DNA of 64,000 bases, taken from assembly GCF_003994855.1 (NCBI RefSeq), contig NZ_CP034142.1, forward strand, positions 2,418,001 through 2,482,000. The letters are read 5' to 3'. Origin of the DNA: Marinobacter sp. NP-4(2019). Lineage in GTDB: Bacteria > Pseudomonadota > Gammaproteobacteria > Pseudomonadales > Oleiphilaceae. Shown here piece by piece: positions 38,814 through 47,870 of the stretch; the first letter of the stretch is position 1, and the number at the start of each line of letters is the position of its first letter. The notes below the pieces were generated by a model, which saw only the letters and a list, made by a program, of their open reading frames with translations, made no database searches and had not been told where the DNA came from. The translations under genes and the position numbers were made by a program.

Positions 38814-38843
38814 AAACGGCGCCTTTGCAAGCGCCGTTTTTTT
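38814..38843 (+). terminator. Intrinsic terminator of the 38158-38787 gene
   Basis: AAACGGCGC pairs with GCGCCGTTT around a short loop, followed by a run of seven T on the plus strand. Confidence 0.85.
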
Positions 38844-38852
38844 ATCTCCATA

Positions 38853-38885
38853 ACAAAAAAACGCCCCACCGAAGCGGAGCGTTTA
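38853..38885 (-). terminator. Intrinsic terminator of the DUF6160 gene
   Basis: On the minus strand AACGCTCCGC-TTCG-GTGGGGCGTT is followed by a run of T. It faces the preceding terminator, so the two convergent genes have separate stops. Confidence 0.85.
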
Positions 38886-38911
38886 TTGAACACCTACTGC
38901 GTCAGGTCAGA

Positions 38912-39778
38912 TTAGTGACCGTAAACAGCCAGCTTGGTGTCGGTAACCGCCAGGTTGTCGATGGCGAGGGAACCGATGGATGTACCGCCAATTTCAACCG
39001 CACCGATGGACATGTCCATGTAGACGTTGTTCACGTCGACACGCAGCACGTCTGTGGCCGTGGAAGCACCCAGACCAGCACCTTTGTAGACGTCCAGGTC
39101 TACGTTGGCAAAGCCGGCCAGTACCTGAGCTTCCTGAGATGCCGGATCCAGACCGAATTCGCCATCAGCGTCAGCAGACATGACAGAACCGTCGCCGTCA
39201 TAGTCAAAGTTGCCGCCTGCACCGGTGATCACCATGTCACGGATACCGATACCCAGGAACTCAACGTCAAAATCCATATCCTGCACGTCGAAGGCAGCAA
39301 CGATGTTCAGGTGATCTGTCGCCGTATCAACGCGGAAGTCGAGCTTTGCCAGATTACCGTAACCGCTCATGTTGGAAATCAGCGTGGTACTGTCTGAACC
39401 AGTGCTGCCAGCCAGCAGTTCCATGGAACCGACAGTCATACCCCAGTCGATCGGGTTGCCATCCAGGGTGCCAACGTGGATCACCGCGTCGCCATCATCG
39501 GCCACGTCGATATCGATCTTCAGTTGGTCCAGCAGATCAGTGCCCGTGCCACCGGCTACACCGGAACCCCCAAGAACGATGTCGTTAACCGCGAAGGAGC
39601 CTTCATCCGTGTACTTGAACTGACCGATGCTTACTTTGGTTTCCAGTTCAATGGTCACACCGGCCTGACCGGTGACGTTACCCATTGCACTGTCATCCAT
39701 TGCCTTCAGGTCAGCGTGAGCCGCGAAAGGGGCAGCAGCGACCGCTGTTGCGAGTGCGATTTTCTTCAGGCCTTTCAT
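38912..39778 (-). CDS. DUF6160 family exported protein
   Basis: 288 residues with a signal peptide (MKGLKKIALATAVAAAPFAA, cleavage near AHA). The mature N-terminus (DLKAMDDSAMGNVTGQAGVT) matches what I know as the DUF6160 pattern, found in proteins sometimes annotated as FilA-like in Acinetobacter. The rest is highly acidic, rich in Gly, Asp, Ala and Val, with beta-type repeats and no cysteine, like a surface or outer-membrane-associated protein. A long AT-rich promoter region lies upstream (39779-39949). Function unknown; the Fil link is tentative. Confidence 0.8.
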   Translation of the reverse strand: MKGLKKIALATAVAAAPFAAHADLKAMDDSAMGNVTGQAGVTIELETKVSIGQFKYTDEGSFAVNDIVLGGSGVAGGTGTDLLDQLKIDIDVADDGDAVIHVGTLDGNPIDWGMTVGSMELLAGSTGSDSTTLISNMSGYGNLAKLDFRVDTATDHLNIVAAFDVQDMDFDVEFLGIGIRDMVITGAGGNFDYDGDGSVMSADADGEFGLDPASQEAQVLAGFANVDLDVYKGAGLGASTATDVLRVDVNNVYMDMSIGAVEIGGTSIGSLAIDNLAVTDTKLAVYGH

Positions 39779-39949
39779 ATTATCTCCTTATAAACTCATG
39801 TTGTTGTTATCTGAGTTTGTATTTTTGTTGTGGAGTCCCTTACCCCACGACGTCATTTAAGATTGTTTTACAGTCCTAGTCCGTGACTGCATTCACAGTT
39901 CTTTACGAGTCGCTTACAACCTGAAACAAACGCGCATTACTTCTCAGTT

Positions 39950-40558
39950 TCACCCCTGATGAGCTGGTGATTCGTGCTTATCGTCGTAAAACATCTGGAA
40001 CGGCTTTTCCCTGGTAACCGCCTGTAAGAACGACACTTCCCCACCGTCCAGACGGAACGGCACCACCTTGTTGGCAGAAATGCCCAGTCGATGTTCATGC
40101 TCTATGACCAAGACTTCGGCCTCCTCCCCCTCTTTGACCTTGCCGGTATAAAGGATGACTGCCGCATTGATCTTCCCGCGACGAGCAATCGACTTGAGCG
40201 CTGCCCGATACATCAGGATCCTCATCTGGGCGGGCGCCTGTTCTGCCTGATCATCAATATTGATTCGCTTGATGGTTTCTCCGTCATCCAGCAACATCCA
40301 GGCTGCAGGCATATTGGTATCGCCATCAATCAACTCGCTGGTGTACTCCTCCGTCGCTTTTTCCGTGAGCTTTACCAGTTGCTGTTGACCAATAACGGCG
40401 AATCTTGCCAGTTCTTCCCTGGTCAGCATTCCGTCAGACAGCACACTGTTCTCTGGAATTTCGACAGCCAGCTGGTTCTCTTGGGAGAAAGCCATCGGGG
40501 ATATGAGTATAGTTGCGGTCAACGCCAGGTTGACCAGTGATTTATTGAGGCTTGGCAT
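39950..40558 (-). CDS. Exported protein of unknown function
   Basis: 202 residues from the ATG at 40558, which has AAGGAAG six bases upstream; the ATG two codons earlier is too close. A signal peptide (PSLNKSLVNLALTATILISP, cleavage near AFSQ) is followed by a mixed alpha/beta domain with LTREELARFAVIGQQQLVKL, MRILMYRAALKSIARRGKI, and a C-terminal strand pattern. No cysteines are seen in the mature part. I do not recognise a family. It lies in the same direction as DUF6160 (171-bp gap) and divergent from pabB. Confidence 0.75.
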   Translation of the reverse strand: MPSLNKSLVNLALTATILISPMAFSQENQLAVEIPENSVLSDGMLTREELARFAVIGQQQLVKLTEKATEEYTSELIDGDTNMPAAWMLLDDGETIKRINIDDQAEQAPAQMRILMYRAALKSIARRGKINAAVILYTGKVKEGEEAEVLVIEHEHRLGISANKVVPFRLDGGEVSFLQAVTREKPFQMFYDDKHESPAHQG

Positions 40559-40752
40559 CGTCATCTTCCTTATTATTTTCAATCGGTTTCCACACGGCCC
40601 CCCCGGAAGTCGGTTAAAATGGATAACCAGCCTGTCCGGAGCTGCCCAAAGAAATGGAAATGTCCGCTCTATTAGATCAGCGGGCGTTCGGAACCGACAA
40701 TGCCCGTTTTGTGGGCTGATTATCATTCTTCTACATTTGTTACGGGGTTAGT

Positions 40753-42105
40753 TTGAACCTGCCTGCATCCAGACCCATTACCAGCGAAGAGTACAACCAC
40801 CTGTTGCACCATGCCTGCAGGGAAGCCGACTTCGTTTATATCGGCAGCGTTGGATCCGGCGAGTCTCGTGGTGTCATTGCTGGATTTTCCGCCTGTGCCC
40901 AGCGATCCCTGGAGATCGCTCCGGGTCCCTCCGCGGCGGATGATCTGGGCAAGCTCGCCAGGCAGATGGAAGAAGCGGCTCAGTTTTATGGCATTCCCCA
41001 GGCTGAGTCCGGGGAACATCTGACAGGAGGCTGGTTTGGTTTTCTGGGATATGAGCTGGGCTACGTAAAAGAAAAACGTCTTATTGACCAATGTCCGGGC
41101 GTAGACGTTCCGCTCATGCACGCCGGCCTGTATCTGTGGTCCGCCAGTCATAACCGTGCAAGCGACAGCTACTATCTGTGGATCCACCCCGACTGCCCGG
41201 GCAAAGTCCGCGGAAAACTCCAGAACTGGCTGGCCAGCGATCCCGTGTCACCGGATGATAACTGGCGCATGCCCACTCCGTTTGCACCAACTCAGTCCCG
41301 GGACGAATTCGTGGCAAGCGTAGCGGCTGTTCGCCAATACATTGAGGCGGGCGATTGTTACCAGGCCAATCTCTCCCAGGAGTTCAAGGGCGGCTATTCG
41401 GGGAATCCCTGGCAGGCCTTCCGGGCGCTTTCTGACGCCAACCCCACGCCTTACAGCGCATTTATCCGGACCGGCAGGCACTCCATTCTCTCGATTTCTC
41501 CGGAACGCTTTCTGGAAATCCGGGGAAAGACCGTTCACACCAGCCCGATCAAGGGCACCCGCCCGCGTGGTGCAACTCCCGACCAGGATGCGGCCCTGGC
41601 GGACGAATTACGCGCTTCGGAGAAGGACCGGGCAGAAAACCTGATGATTGTCGATCTGCTACGGAACGATCTTGGTGTCAGCGCGGTGACCGGAACCGTG
41701 GCAGTGGACCAGTTATTCGCCCTTGAGTCCTATCGCAATGTCCATCACCTGGTCAGCCATATCCATGCCACCCTCAAGGATCATGTATCACCGATAAAAG
41801 CGCTGCTGGACGCCTTCCCCGGCGGCTCCATAACCGGGGCCCCAAAGATACGGGCCATGGAGATCATCCGCGAGCTGGAACCCCACTGGCGCGGGCCCTA
41901 TTGTGGCTCGGTGTTTTACTGGGGCCTGAACGGCGTGCTGGACAGCAACATCGCGATCCGAACCCTGCTCTGTGATGACGAGGGTACGATTCGATGCTGG
42001 GGTGGCGGAGGGATCGTTGCCGACTCCGATCCGCAGGCGGAGTATGAGGAGACGCTGACCAAGGTGCGGCCGCTGATGGAGTTTCTGGAGCGGTTGGTGT
42101 TGTAA
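40753..42105 (+). CDS. pabB: Aminodeoxychorismate synthase component I
   Basis: Makes 4-amino-4-deoxychorismate from chorismate with glutamine nitrogen from PabA; leads to p-aminobenzoate and folate. It has 450 residues, starting at TTG with GGGGTTAGT before it. The chorismate-binding domain has SPIKGTRPRGATPDQD, the acidic SEKDRAENLMIVDLLRNDLG and the signature FPGGSITGAPKIRAMEII. The PIKGTRPR lysine suits PabB rather than anthranilate synthase. No C-terminal PabC fusion is present. Confidence 0.92.
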   Translation: MNLPASRPITSEEYNHLLHHACREADFVYIGSVGSGESRGVIAGFSACAQRSLEIAPGPSAADDLGKLARQMEEAAQFYGIPQAESGEHLTGGWFGFLGYELGYVKEKRLIDQCPGVDVPLMHAGLYLWSASHNRASDSYYLWIHPDCPGKVRGKLQNWLASDPVSPDDNWRMPTPFAPTQSRDEFVASVAAVRQYIEAGDCYQANLSQEFKGGYSGNPWQAFRALSDANPTPYSAFIRTGRHSILSISPERFLEIRGKTVHTSPIKGTRPRGATPDQDAALADELRASEKDRAENLMIVDLLRNDLGVSAVTGTVAVDQLFALESYRNVHHLVSHIHATLKDHVSPIKALLDAFPGGSITGAPKIRAMEIIRELEPHWRGPYCGSVFYWGLNGVLDSNIAIRTLLCDDEGTIRCWGGGGIVADSDPQAEYEETLTKVRPLMEFLERLVL

Positions 42106-42120
42106 GTCGGATTAGTGGAT

Positions 42121-42200
42121 GTCGGGTTACGCTTCGCTAACCCGACCTGCGGCGCTCCGATGCTTCGCATGTAGGTCGGATTAGCGAAGCGTAATCCGAC
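42121..42200. repeat. GTAG-type REP pair (BIME-like)
   Basis: Two palindromes, GTCGGGTTACGCTTCG-CTAACCCGAC (42121-42146) and GTAG plus GTCGGATTAGCGAAGCG-TAATCCGAC (42171-42200), lie in inverted order between the convergent pabB and thrH genes. They share the core of the copies at 22283 and 33660. Confidence 0.9.
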
Positions 42201-42220
42201 ACAACAACGACACTGGAAAC

Positions 42221-42835
42221 TCAGGCGCTGTGTACAGCGCTGGCCTTGAGGAATTGCTGCTTCAGATCATCAAAGGTATGAACCGCCGGGAACTGGGGGA
42301 ACTCTTCAATGACGTTCTGCGGAGCGTGGAACAGGATGCCGGCTTCCGCCTGACTCAGCATGGTGGTGTCATTGTAGGAATCGCCGGCCGCAATGACGCG
42401 GTAGTTCAGCAGTTGGAAGGCGCGAACAGACTGGCGCTTGGGATCACGCTGGCGTAGCAGGTAATCGGTGATCTGGCCATTGTCCGCCACTTCGAGTTTA
42501 TGGCACAACAGCGTCGGGAAGCCCAGCTTGGCCATCAGCGGCATGGCAAATTCGTAGAAGGTATCGGACAGGATCACCACCTGAAAACGCTCACGCAGCC
42601 AGTCCAGAAACTCGCTGGCACCGGGCAGCGGGTCCAGTTCACCAATCACTTCCTGAATCTGCGGCAGGCCATAACCGTGCTCGTCCAACAGGCGCAGGCG
42701 CTGCTTCATCAGCACGTCATAATCTGGAATATCACGGGTGGTGGCCCTCAGTTCCTCAATGCCGGTTTTTTCCGCAAACGCGATCCAGATTTCCGGGATC
42801 AGTACTCCTTCGAGGTCAAGGCACGCGAGTTCCAC
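42221..42835 (-). CDS. thrH: Phosphoserine phosphatase / homoserine phosphotransferase ThrH
   Basis: HAD-superfamily enzyme known from Pseudomonas that hydrolyses phosphoserine and can transfer the phosphate to homoserine. It has 204 residues from GTG 42835, which follows AGGAG at six bases and begins VELACLDLEGVLIPEIW. The longer frame upstream is not protein-like. The HAD nucleophile is Asp in CLDLEG, motif 2 is VVILSDTFYEF, and motif 3/4 is VIAAGDSYNDTTML. All key residues are intact. Confidence 0.94.
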   Translation of the reverse strand: MELACLDLEGVLIPEIWIAFAEKTGIEELRATTRDIPDYDVLMKQRLRLLDEHGYGLPQIQEVIGELDPLPGASEFLDWLRERFQVVILSDTFYEFAMPLMAKLGFPTLLCHKLEVADNGQITDYLLRQRDPKRQSVRAFQLLNYRVIAAGDSYNDTTMLSQAEAGILFHAPQNVIEEFPQFPAVHTFDDLKQQFLKASAVHSA

Positions 42836-43033
42836 AGTGATCTCCTGATAGTCATATTCAGTTTTTCCGGCAGCATACGGGGGCTCCGGCTTCAATGGGC
42901 CCGTATGATAAGAAAATCCGCCGCCGAATGCATCGTGCTTCTTGCCCGCTATAAGGATATACAACCACATTCCTTCAGCCCGGCGCCCCTTAATGGTAGA
43001 TTTATCACACATTTATGAAGGACAATGCTTTTC

Positions 43034-43762
43034 ATGACAGATATTGGCGCGTTACAGCAAGAACTCGCAGGCCAGAGCCCCCGGGCCATTCTGAAGGCGG
43101 CGCTGGCGAAGTTTGATAATATTGCCATCTCCTTCAGTGGAGCCGAAGACGTGGCCCTGATTGAAATGGCCCACAAGCTTACGGATAACCTTCAGGTGTT
43201 CACCCTCGATACCGCTCGCCTGCCCCCCGAAACCTATGAATTCCTGGAACGGGTGCGCAAGCATTACGGCATCAAGATTGAAGTGATGTTCCCGGATGCC
43301 AAGGAAGTAGAAGATCTGGTTACCCGCAAGGGTATGTTCAGCTTCTACGAGGATGGCCATGCGGAGTGCTGCGGCATCCGCAAGGTCAACCCGCTACGCC
43401 GCAAGCTGGCGACCGTGGATGCCTGGATTACCGGGCAGCGCAAGGACCAGAGCCCGGACACCCGCAACGATGTCCCCGTGGTGCAGATAGACGAGGCCTT
43501 CTCCACCAAAGACCACCAACTGGTAAAATTCAATCCCCTGGCGAACTGGACATCCAAGGAAGTGTGGGACTACATCCGCATGACGGAAGCCCCGTACAAC
43601 AAACTGCACGACAGAGGCTACGTCAGTATCGGCTGTGAACCCTGCACCCGCCCGGTGCTGCCGGGTCAACACGAACGGGAAGGTCGCTGGTGGTGGGAAG
43701 AAGCCACACAGAAAGAGTGTGGCCTGCACGCCGGCAACCTGATCGCCAAGGACAATCAGTAA
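43034..43762 (+). CDS. cysH: Adenylylsulfate (APS) reductase
   Basis: Reduces APS (or PAPS) to sulfite in assimilatory sulfate reduction. About 242 residues from the ATG giving MTDIGALQQEL; an ATG at 43025 with a ribosome site too close is possible. Four cysteines for a [4Fe-4S] cluster are present (AECCGIRK and CEPCTRP), which marks the APS-type rather than the E. coli PAPS-type enzyme. The redox-active C-terminal Cys is in QKECGLHAGN. It converges with cysB, and the two coding ends overlap by seven bases. Confidence 0.95.
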   Translation: MTDIGALQQELAGQSPRAILKAALAKFDNIAISFSGAEDVALIEMAHKLTDNLQVFTLDTARLPPETYEFLERVRKHYGIKIEVMFPDAKEVEDLVTRKGMFSFYEDGHAECCGIRKVNPLRRKLATVDAWITGQRKDQSPDTRNDVPVVQIDEAFSTKDHQLVKFNPLANWTSKEVWDYIRMTEAPYNKLHDRGYVSIGCEPCTRPVLPGQHEREGRWWWEEATQKECGLHAGNLIAKDNQ

Positions 43763-44733
43763 GTCGGCAGGTCGATATCCTTGAACAGCTCTTCGATTTC
43801 CGCCCGGCTGCCCTGATGTGCAACTGCCTCATCCACCCTTTCACGGGTGAGATGGGGCGCGAAGCGCTGGATAAATTCGTACATATAACCACGCAGGAAC
43901 GTGCCCTTACGAAATCCGATTCGAGTGACACTGGGCCGGAACAACTTGCGCGCATCCAGGGCCACCAGATCGGTATCGACCTTCTCATCAAACGCCATAC
44001 TGGCAATGATACCTACTCCCAGCCCGAGGCGGACATACGTCTTGATCACATCGGCGTCTGCCGCGGTGAACACCACCTTCGGTGTTAGCCCCTGGGACTG
44101 GAACGCCTCGTCCAGCTTGGAACGCCCCGTAAAACCAAAGACATAGGTGACCAGCGGGTACTCTGCCAATTCTGGCAGGGTCAGTTCGGGGAGCTTCGCC
44201 AACGGGTGATTCTTCGGAACGATCACGCTGCGGTTCCACTTGTAACAGGGCATCATGATCAGGTCGTTAAACAGCTCCATGGCTTCGGTCGCAATGGCAA
44301 AATCCACCGCGCCGTTGGCGGCCATCTCCGAAATCTGCATGGGTGTTCCCTGATGCATGTGCAAGGACACATCGGGATAGGCCTCGATGAAGCCACTGAT
44401 CACGGGAGGAAGCGCATAGCGCGCCTGGGTATGCGTGGTGGCGATACTCAGGTCGCCCTTGCGTTGGTTGCTGAATTCCTGGGCAATCTTTTTGATGCCC
44501 TCTACCCTACGCAGTATTTCACCGGCCTCGCGGATTATGATTTCACCACCCGGGGTGATCCGCGTCAGGTGCTTGCCACTGCGTGCAAACACCTCAAGGC
44601 CCAACTCATCCTCTAGCAGACGGATCTGCTTGGAAATACCGGGCTGCGATGTAAAAAGGCTCTGGGCGGTGGCTGATACGTTCAGATCATGGTGCGCAAC
44701 TTCCCAGATATAGCGCAACTGTTGTAGTTTCAT
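43756..44733 (-). CDS. cysB: LysR-family regulator CysB
   Basis: Master activator of cysteine and sulfur assimilation, responding to N-acetylserine. It has 325 residues. The N-terminal HTH begins MKLQQLRYIWEVAHHDLNVS with SLFTSQPGISKQIRLLEDEL, the pattern of CysB. The effector domain has LSIATTHTQARYALPPVI. Convergent placement with cysH is conserved in Pseudomonas. The ATG at 44733 is the natural start. Confidence 0.96.
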   Translation of the reverse strand: MKLQQLRYIWEVAHHDLNVSATAQSLFTSQPGISKQIRLLEDELGLEVFARSGKHLTRITPGGEIIIREAGEILRRVEGIKKIAQEFSNQRKGDLSIATTHTQARYALPPVISGFIEAYPDVSLHMHQGTPMQISEMAANGAVDFAIATEAMELFNDLIMMPCYKWNRSVIVPKNHPLAKLPELTLPELAEYPLVTYVFGFTGRSKLDEAFQSQGLTPKVVFTAADADVIKTYVRLGLGVGIIASMAFDEKVDTDLVALDARKLFRPSVTRIGFRKGTFLRGYMYEFIQRFAPHLTRERVDEAVAHQGSRAEIEELFKDIDLPTY

Positions 44734-44922
44734 TGACCCTGTTGCTCCCTGAATTCCCGGAAAACTCGGGCTGCGTTAACTCTGCGTTTCAGCCCGCACT
44801 GGCAAAACACAGAATACGCATAAAAATGCCATTTTTCATTCTTTTTTAATATACACAGTGACTCCCACTCAGTTTAGACCAAAAATCGAATAACGCCGTA
44901 CTCCTAATGCCGTTTTTGCAGC

Positions 44923-44964
44923 TAGTGTCCCGTCTGGTTATTTTGTTGATCAGACGGGACACTA
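44923..44964. repeat. Perfect 14-bp inverted repeat
   Basis: TAGTGTCCCGTCTG and CAGACGGGACACTA flank a 14-bp AT-rich loop. The outer TA on both sides would fit a TA target duplication. It lies in the 297-bp gap between cysB and the MalT-like gene, 66 bp before the latter's ATG; no T run follows, so it is not an intrinsic terminator. It may be an operator or the remnant of a mobile element. The rest of the gap is AT-rich around 44821-44890 and holds the divergent promoters. Confidence 0.7.
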
Positions 44965-45030
44965 CCCTTGACTTCAGTGTGACAAAGCACACAATCCGAA
45001 ATCGATACTCCGAGTGCATTCAGGGATACG

Positions 45031-47754
45031 ATGCTGCTGACCACCAAATTCCTCAGACCAACTTCTGCCCCCCGCGCCGTCTGGCGGGAGCGGCTGTGCC
45101 GTCTGCTGCAACCCGGCTCCCCCAAACGGCTCAATCTGGTTATCGCACCAGCGGGCTTTGGCAAGACAACCCTGGTCAGCCAGTGGTGCACACAACAGGG
45201 CACATCAACCGCCTGGCTCTCCCTTGATGAGCACGACGATGAGCCCCGGCGTTTCTGGCAATATATAGCGGGCGCGTTTGAACACAGCGGAATGGCCGGC
45301 CTGAAAACCTGCCGCCAGCAACTCAGCCACTGCTCAATCCAGGAGTTGGAAGGTCCCATTACCAGCCTCATTAATGCCCTCGCTGAGGACGGCTCCCAAT
45401 GGTCTCTGGTACTGGATGATTTCCACCTTATCCGGAATACCGACATCCAGCGTCAGTTTTCCTACTTTGTCGATTATCTGCCGCCAGCCGTCACCCTGAC
45501 CCTCGCGTCACGCACTGAACCCTCGCTACCCCTGGCACGCTGGCGGGTTCGCCAATGGGTGGGAGACATTCACCCGGGCCTGTTGGCGTTCTCCGAAGAA
45601 GAGTGCCGTCGCTTTTTCCGGGAAACCATGGAGATGGAGGTTTCCGAACAGGAGATCCAGAAAATCTGCCGCAAAACCGAAGGCTGGGTGGCTGCAATGC
45701 AGTTATCGGCACTTTCCGGCGTCAACCGCTCTACCACCAACTCGACCCTGCCAATCACGGTCGACGTCGACGAGCGTCGTATCAACGACTATGTGCTCAG
45801 TGAAGTTCTTGAACAACAACCCGAAGCTATTCGCGACTTCCTTCTCAGTACCGCCTGCTGCCCAAAGCTTTGCGCCCCGCTGTGTGATGCCGTACGGGGC
45901 ACATCGAACAGCCAGCCCATGCTTGAGCAATTGCTGAAGCAGAACCTGTTCCTGATCCCCCTGGACACAGGCAACCATTGGTTCCGGTATCATGATCTGT
46001 TCCGCGATGCACTGCTGCAAAAGGCCTGGGCTTCCAGCCCGAAGACAACAGAACGGTACTGGCAACGGGCGGTGTCATGGCTCCTGGGCCATGACCACGT
46101 CCAGGAAGGTATTGCCCAGATTGTCCGCCAGAAGGACTGGGCCTGGCTGGCAACGGTTCTCGCCGAGCACGGCAACAATCTGATTCACGGGGGCTACCAT
46201 CTCCCGGTCCTGAACTGGCTGGATTCCCTGCCCGCAGAGATCGTGGAGGATAACCCCCAACTTCAGATGCTGCGGATCTGGTCCCTGTTCTTTGCCAACC
46301 GGGTAGACACACTGGACCCGTTACTCTCAAATCTGGAAGACGTTCTGGATAAACAGGTCGCGGACTCCCATCCCGACGCAGAAGGCGCCCTGGGCCTGCA
46401 AAGCGAGATCTCCCTGATCCGTTCCTACCTTGCCCGCACCAGGAGCGATGACAAGAGCGCGAGCGACCTGACACGTCAGGTGCTCAGAGATATCGACCAT
46501 ACCCGCATCCCGCTCAAATCCGTCACCTACTATGGCATTGGCCTGGACTATTACGGCAAGGGGGACCTGCCGTCGGCCAGGGAAGCCCTGCGTTCCGCCG
46601 TACATTACGGCGAACTGGAGCGCAAACCCAATACCGTACTATCCAGTGGCGGCCTACTGGCGTGGATTCAGTACAATCGCGGCGATATCGATGACGCGCT
46701 GGAAACGTGCACCTCGGTGCGGCGCTGGGTGGACCAGCACTATACCGATCCGGCACAACCCAGACTGATTTCCTGCTGGCAGAACAGTGCGCTGACGGAG
46801 ATCTACCGGGAACGTAATGAGCCCGAACTGGCAACCTCCCACCTGGCGCCATTGCTGGAACATGTGGCCAATGGTACCGAGCCTGGCCAACATGTCATTA
46901 TTCAGTACGTGCGGGGCCATCTGGCCTTTAGCGAGGGCCGTTTTGAAGAGGCCATCGAAGCCCTGGAGGACGCTGCCACCGTGGCCCGGCGAAGGCGCGA
47001 CCATATCCTCTTCGAGCCTCCTGCCTGTTCCGCATTGCTGGCCCGATGTTACCTGGCAGCCGGGCGCCTCCAACAGGCAGAGCAATGGGCTCAATCCGTC
47101 ACCGATGAGCACTTTTCCAACCCCCTGAACCGTGAACAGAACCAGATCAGTACCGCCAGGGTGATGGTGGCGACCGGCCGTCCGCTCGAAGCCCTGGCGA
47201 TACTCACACCGCTGCGGCTGAGTGCTGAAAGAGACCAGCATTTCCGCCACCTGGTTGAAATACTCACGGTTTACTCGGAAGCCCTGTACGCCGAAGGAAA
47301 AATTCCGGAAGCCGATCAGATGCTGGCCCGGGCAGCTCAGAAAGCAGCAGACGCAGGGTTCATGAGACTGTTTGCAGAAGAGAGCCCGCGGGTACGCCAG
47401 CGATTGATGGCACTACCAGCCTTGCGCGCGCCTTCACGGTGGAATAGCAGTCTGCTGGCGATGCTCCGCGCTGTCGGCGATGGTTCGGGGGGCGCGCTGC
47501 CAACCGAGGTCAGAGCCAACTATAACAGACGGGACGCCGACACCAGCGAAGCCCTGACAGAGCCACTGAGTCAGCGGGAGCAGGAGGTGCTGGTTCTGAT
47601 TAATGAAGGGCTGGCAAACAAGGATATTGCCAGCCGGATGAACGTTGCGCCGGCCACCGTCAAGGCGCATATACGCAACCTTTACGGAAAGATGGGCGTC
47701 AGCCGTCGTACTGAAGCCCTGGCAAAAGCACGGGAACTGGCGTTGCTGGAATGA
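45031..47754 (+). CDS. MalT/AlkS-like large ATP-binding LuxR regulator
   Basis: 907-residue STAND-type transcription factor. The N-terminal NTPase domain has Walker A APAGFGKTTLVSQW (about residues 40-53) and a likely Walker B LVLDDFHLI. The middle is a superhelix of TPR-like repeats that in MalT senses inducer and ATP. The C-terminal LuxR/GerE HTH is LSQREQEVLVLINEGLANKD then APATVKAHIRNLYGKMGVS. Related proteins (MalT, AlkS, AcoK) act as substrate-responsive activators. No target operon lies beside it, so its regulon cannot be told. The ATG has AGGGA upstream. Confidence 0.92.
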   Translation: MLLTTKFLRPTSAPRAVWRERLCRLLQPGSPKRLNLVIAPAGFGKTTLVSQWCTQQGTSTAWLSLDEHDDEPRRFWQYIAGAFEHSGMAGLKTCRQQLSHCSIQELEGPITSLINALAEDGSQWSLVLDDFHLIRNTDIQRQFSYFVDYLPPAVTLTLASRTEPSLPLARWRVRQWVGDIHPGLLAFSEEECRRFFRETMEMEVSEQEIQKICRKTEGWVAAMQLSALSGVNRSTTNSTLPITVDVDERRINDYVLSEVLEQQPEAIRDFLLSTACCPKLCAPLCDAVRGTSNSQPMLEQLLKQNLFLIPLDTGNHWFRYHDLFRDALLQKAWASSPKTTERYWQRAVSWLLGHDHVQEGIAQIVRQKDWAWLATVLAEHGNNLIHGGYHLPVLNWLDSLPAEIVEDNPQLQMLRIWSLFFANRVDTLDPLLSNLEDVLDKQVADSHPDAEGALGLQSEISLIRSYLARTRSDDKSASDLTRQVLRDIDHTRIPLKSVTYYGIGLDYYGKGDLPSAREALRSAVHYGELERKPNTVLSSGGLLAWIQYNRGDIDDALETCTSVRRWVDQHYTDPAQPRLISCWQNSALTEIYRERNEPELATSHLAPLLEHVANGTEPGQHVIIQYVRGHLAFSEGRFEEAIEALEDAATVARRRRDHILFEPPACSALLARCYLAAGRLQQAEQWAQSVTDEHFSNPLNREQNQISTARVMVATGRPLEALAILTPLRLSAERDQHFRHLVEILTVYSEALYAEGKIPEADQMLARAAQKAADAGFMRLFAEESPRVRQRLMALPALRAPSRWNSSLLAMLRAVGDGSGGALPTEVRANYNRRDADTSEALTEPLSQREQEVLVLINEGLANKDIASRMNVAPATVKAHIRNLYGKMGVSRRTEALAKARELALLE

Positions 47755-47779
47755 ACCTGACCCGGAAGGCCTGAATTTT

Positions 47780-47795
47780 TGTGACGCAAGTCACA
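47780..47795. promoter_or_regulatory. CRP/Vfr-type palindrome
   Basis: TGTGA-N6-TCACA with both half sites exact. It lies 25 bp after the MalT-like stop, with no protein gene on the plus strand downstream. In relatives of Pseudomonas the cognate protein would be Vfr. Confidence 0.6.
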
Positions 47796-47870
47796 CTTAT
47801 CGCACACTTTTACGCCCCACTACGCCCTTTGGACGATCCGTCCGCCCCCCCACTCCCCTATGATTATTTC

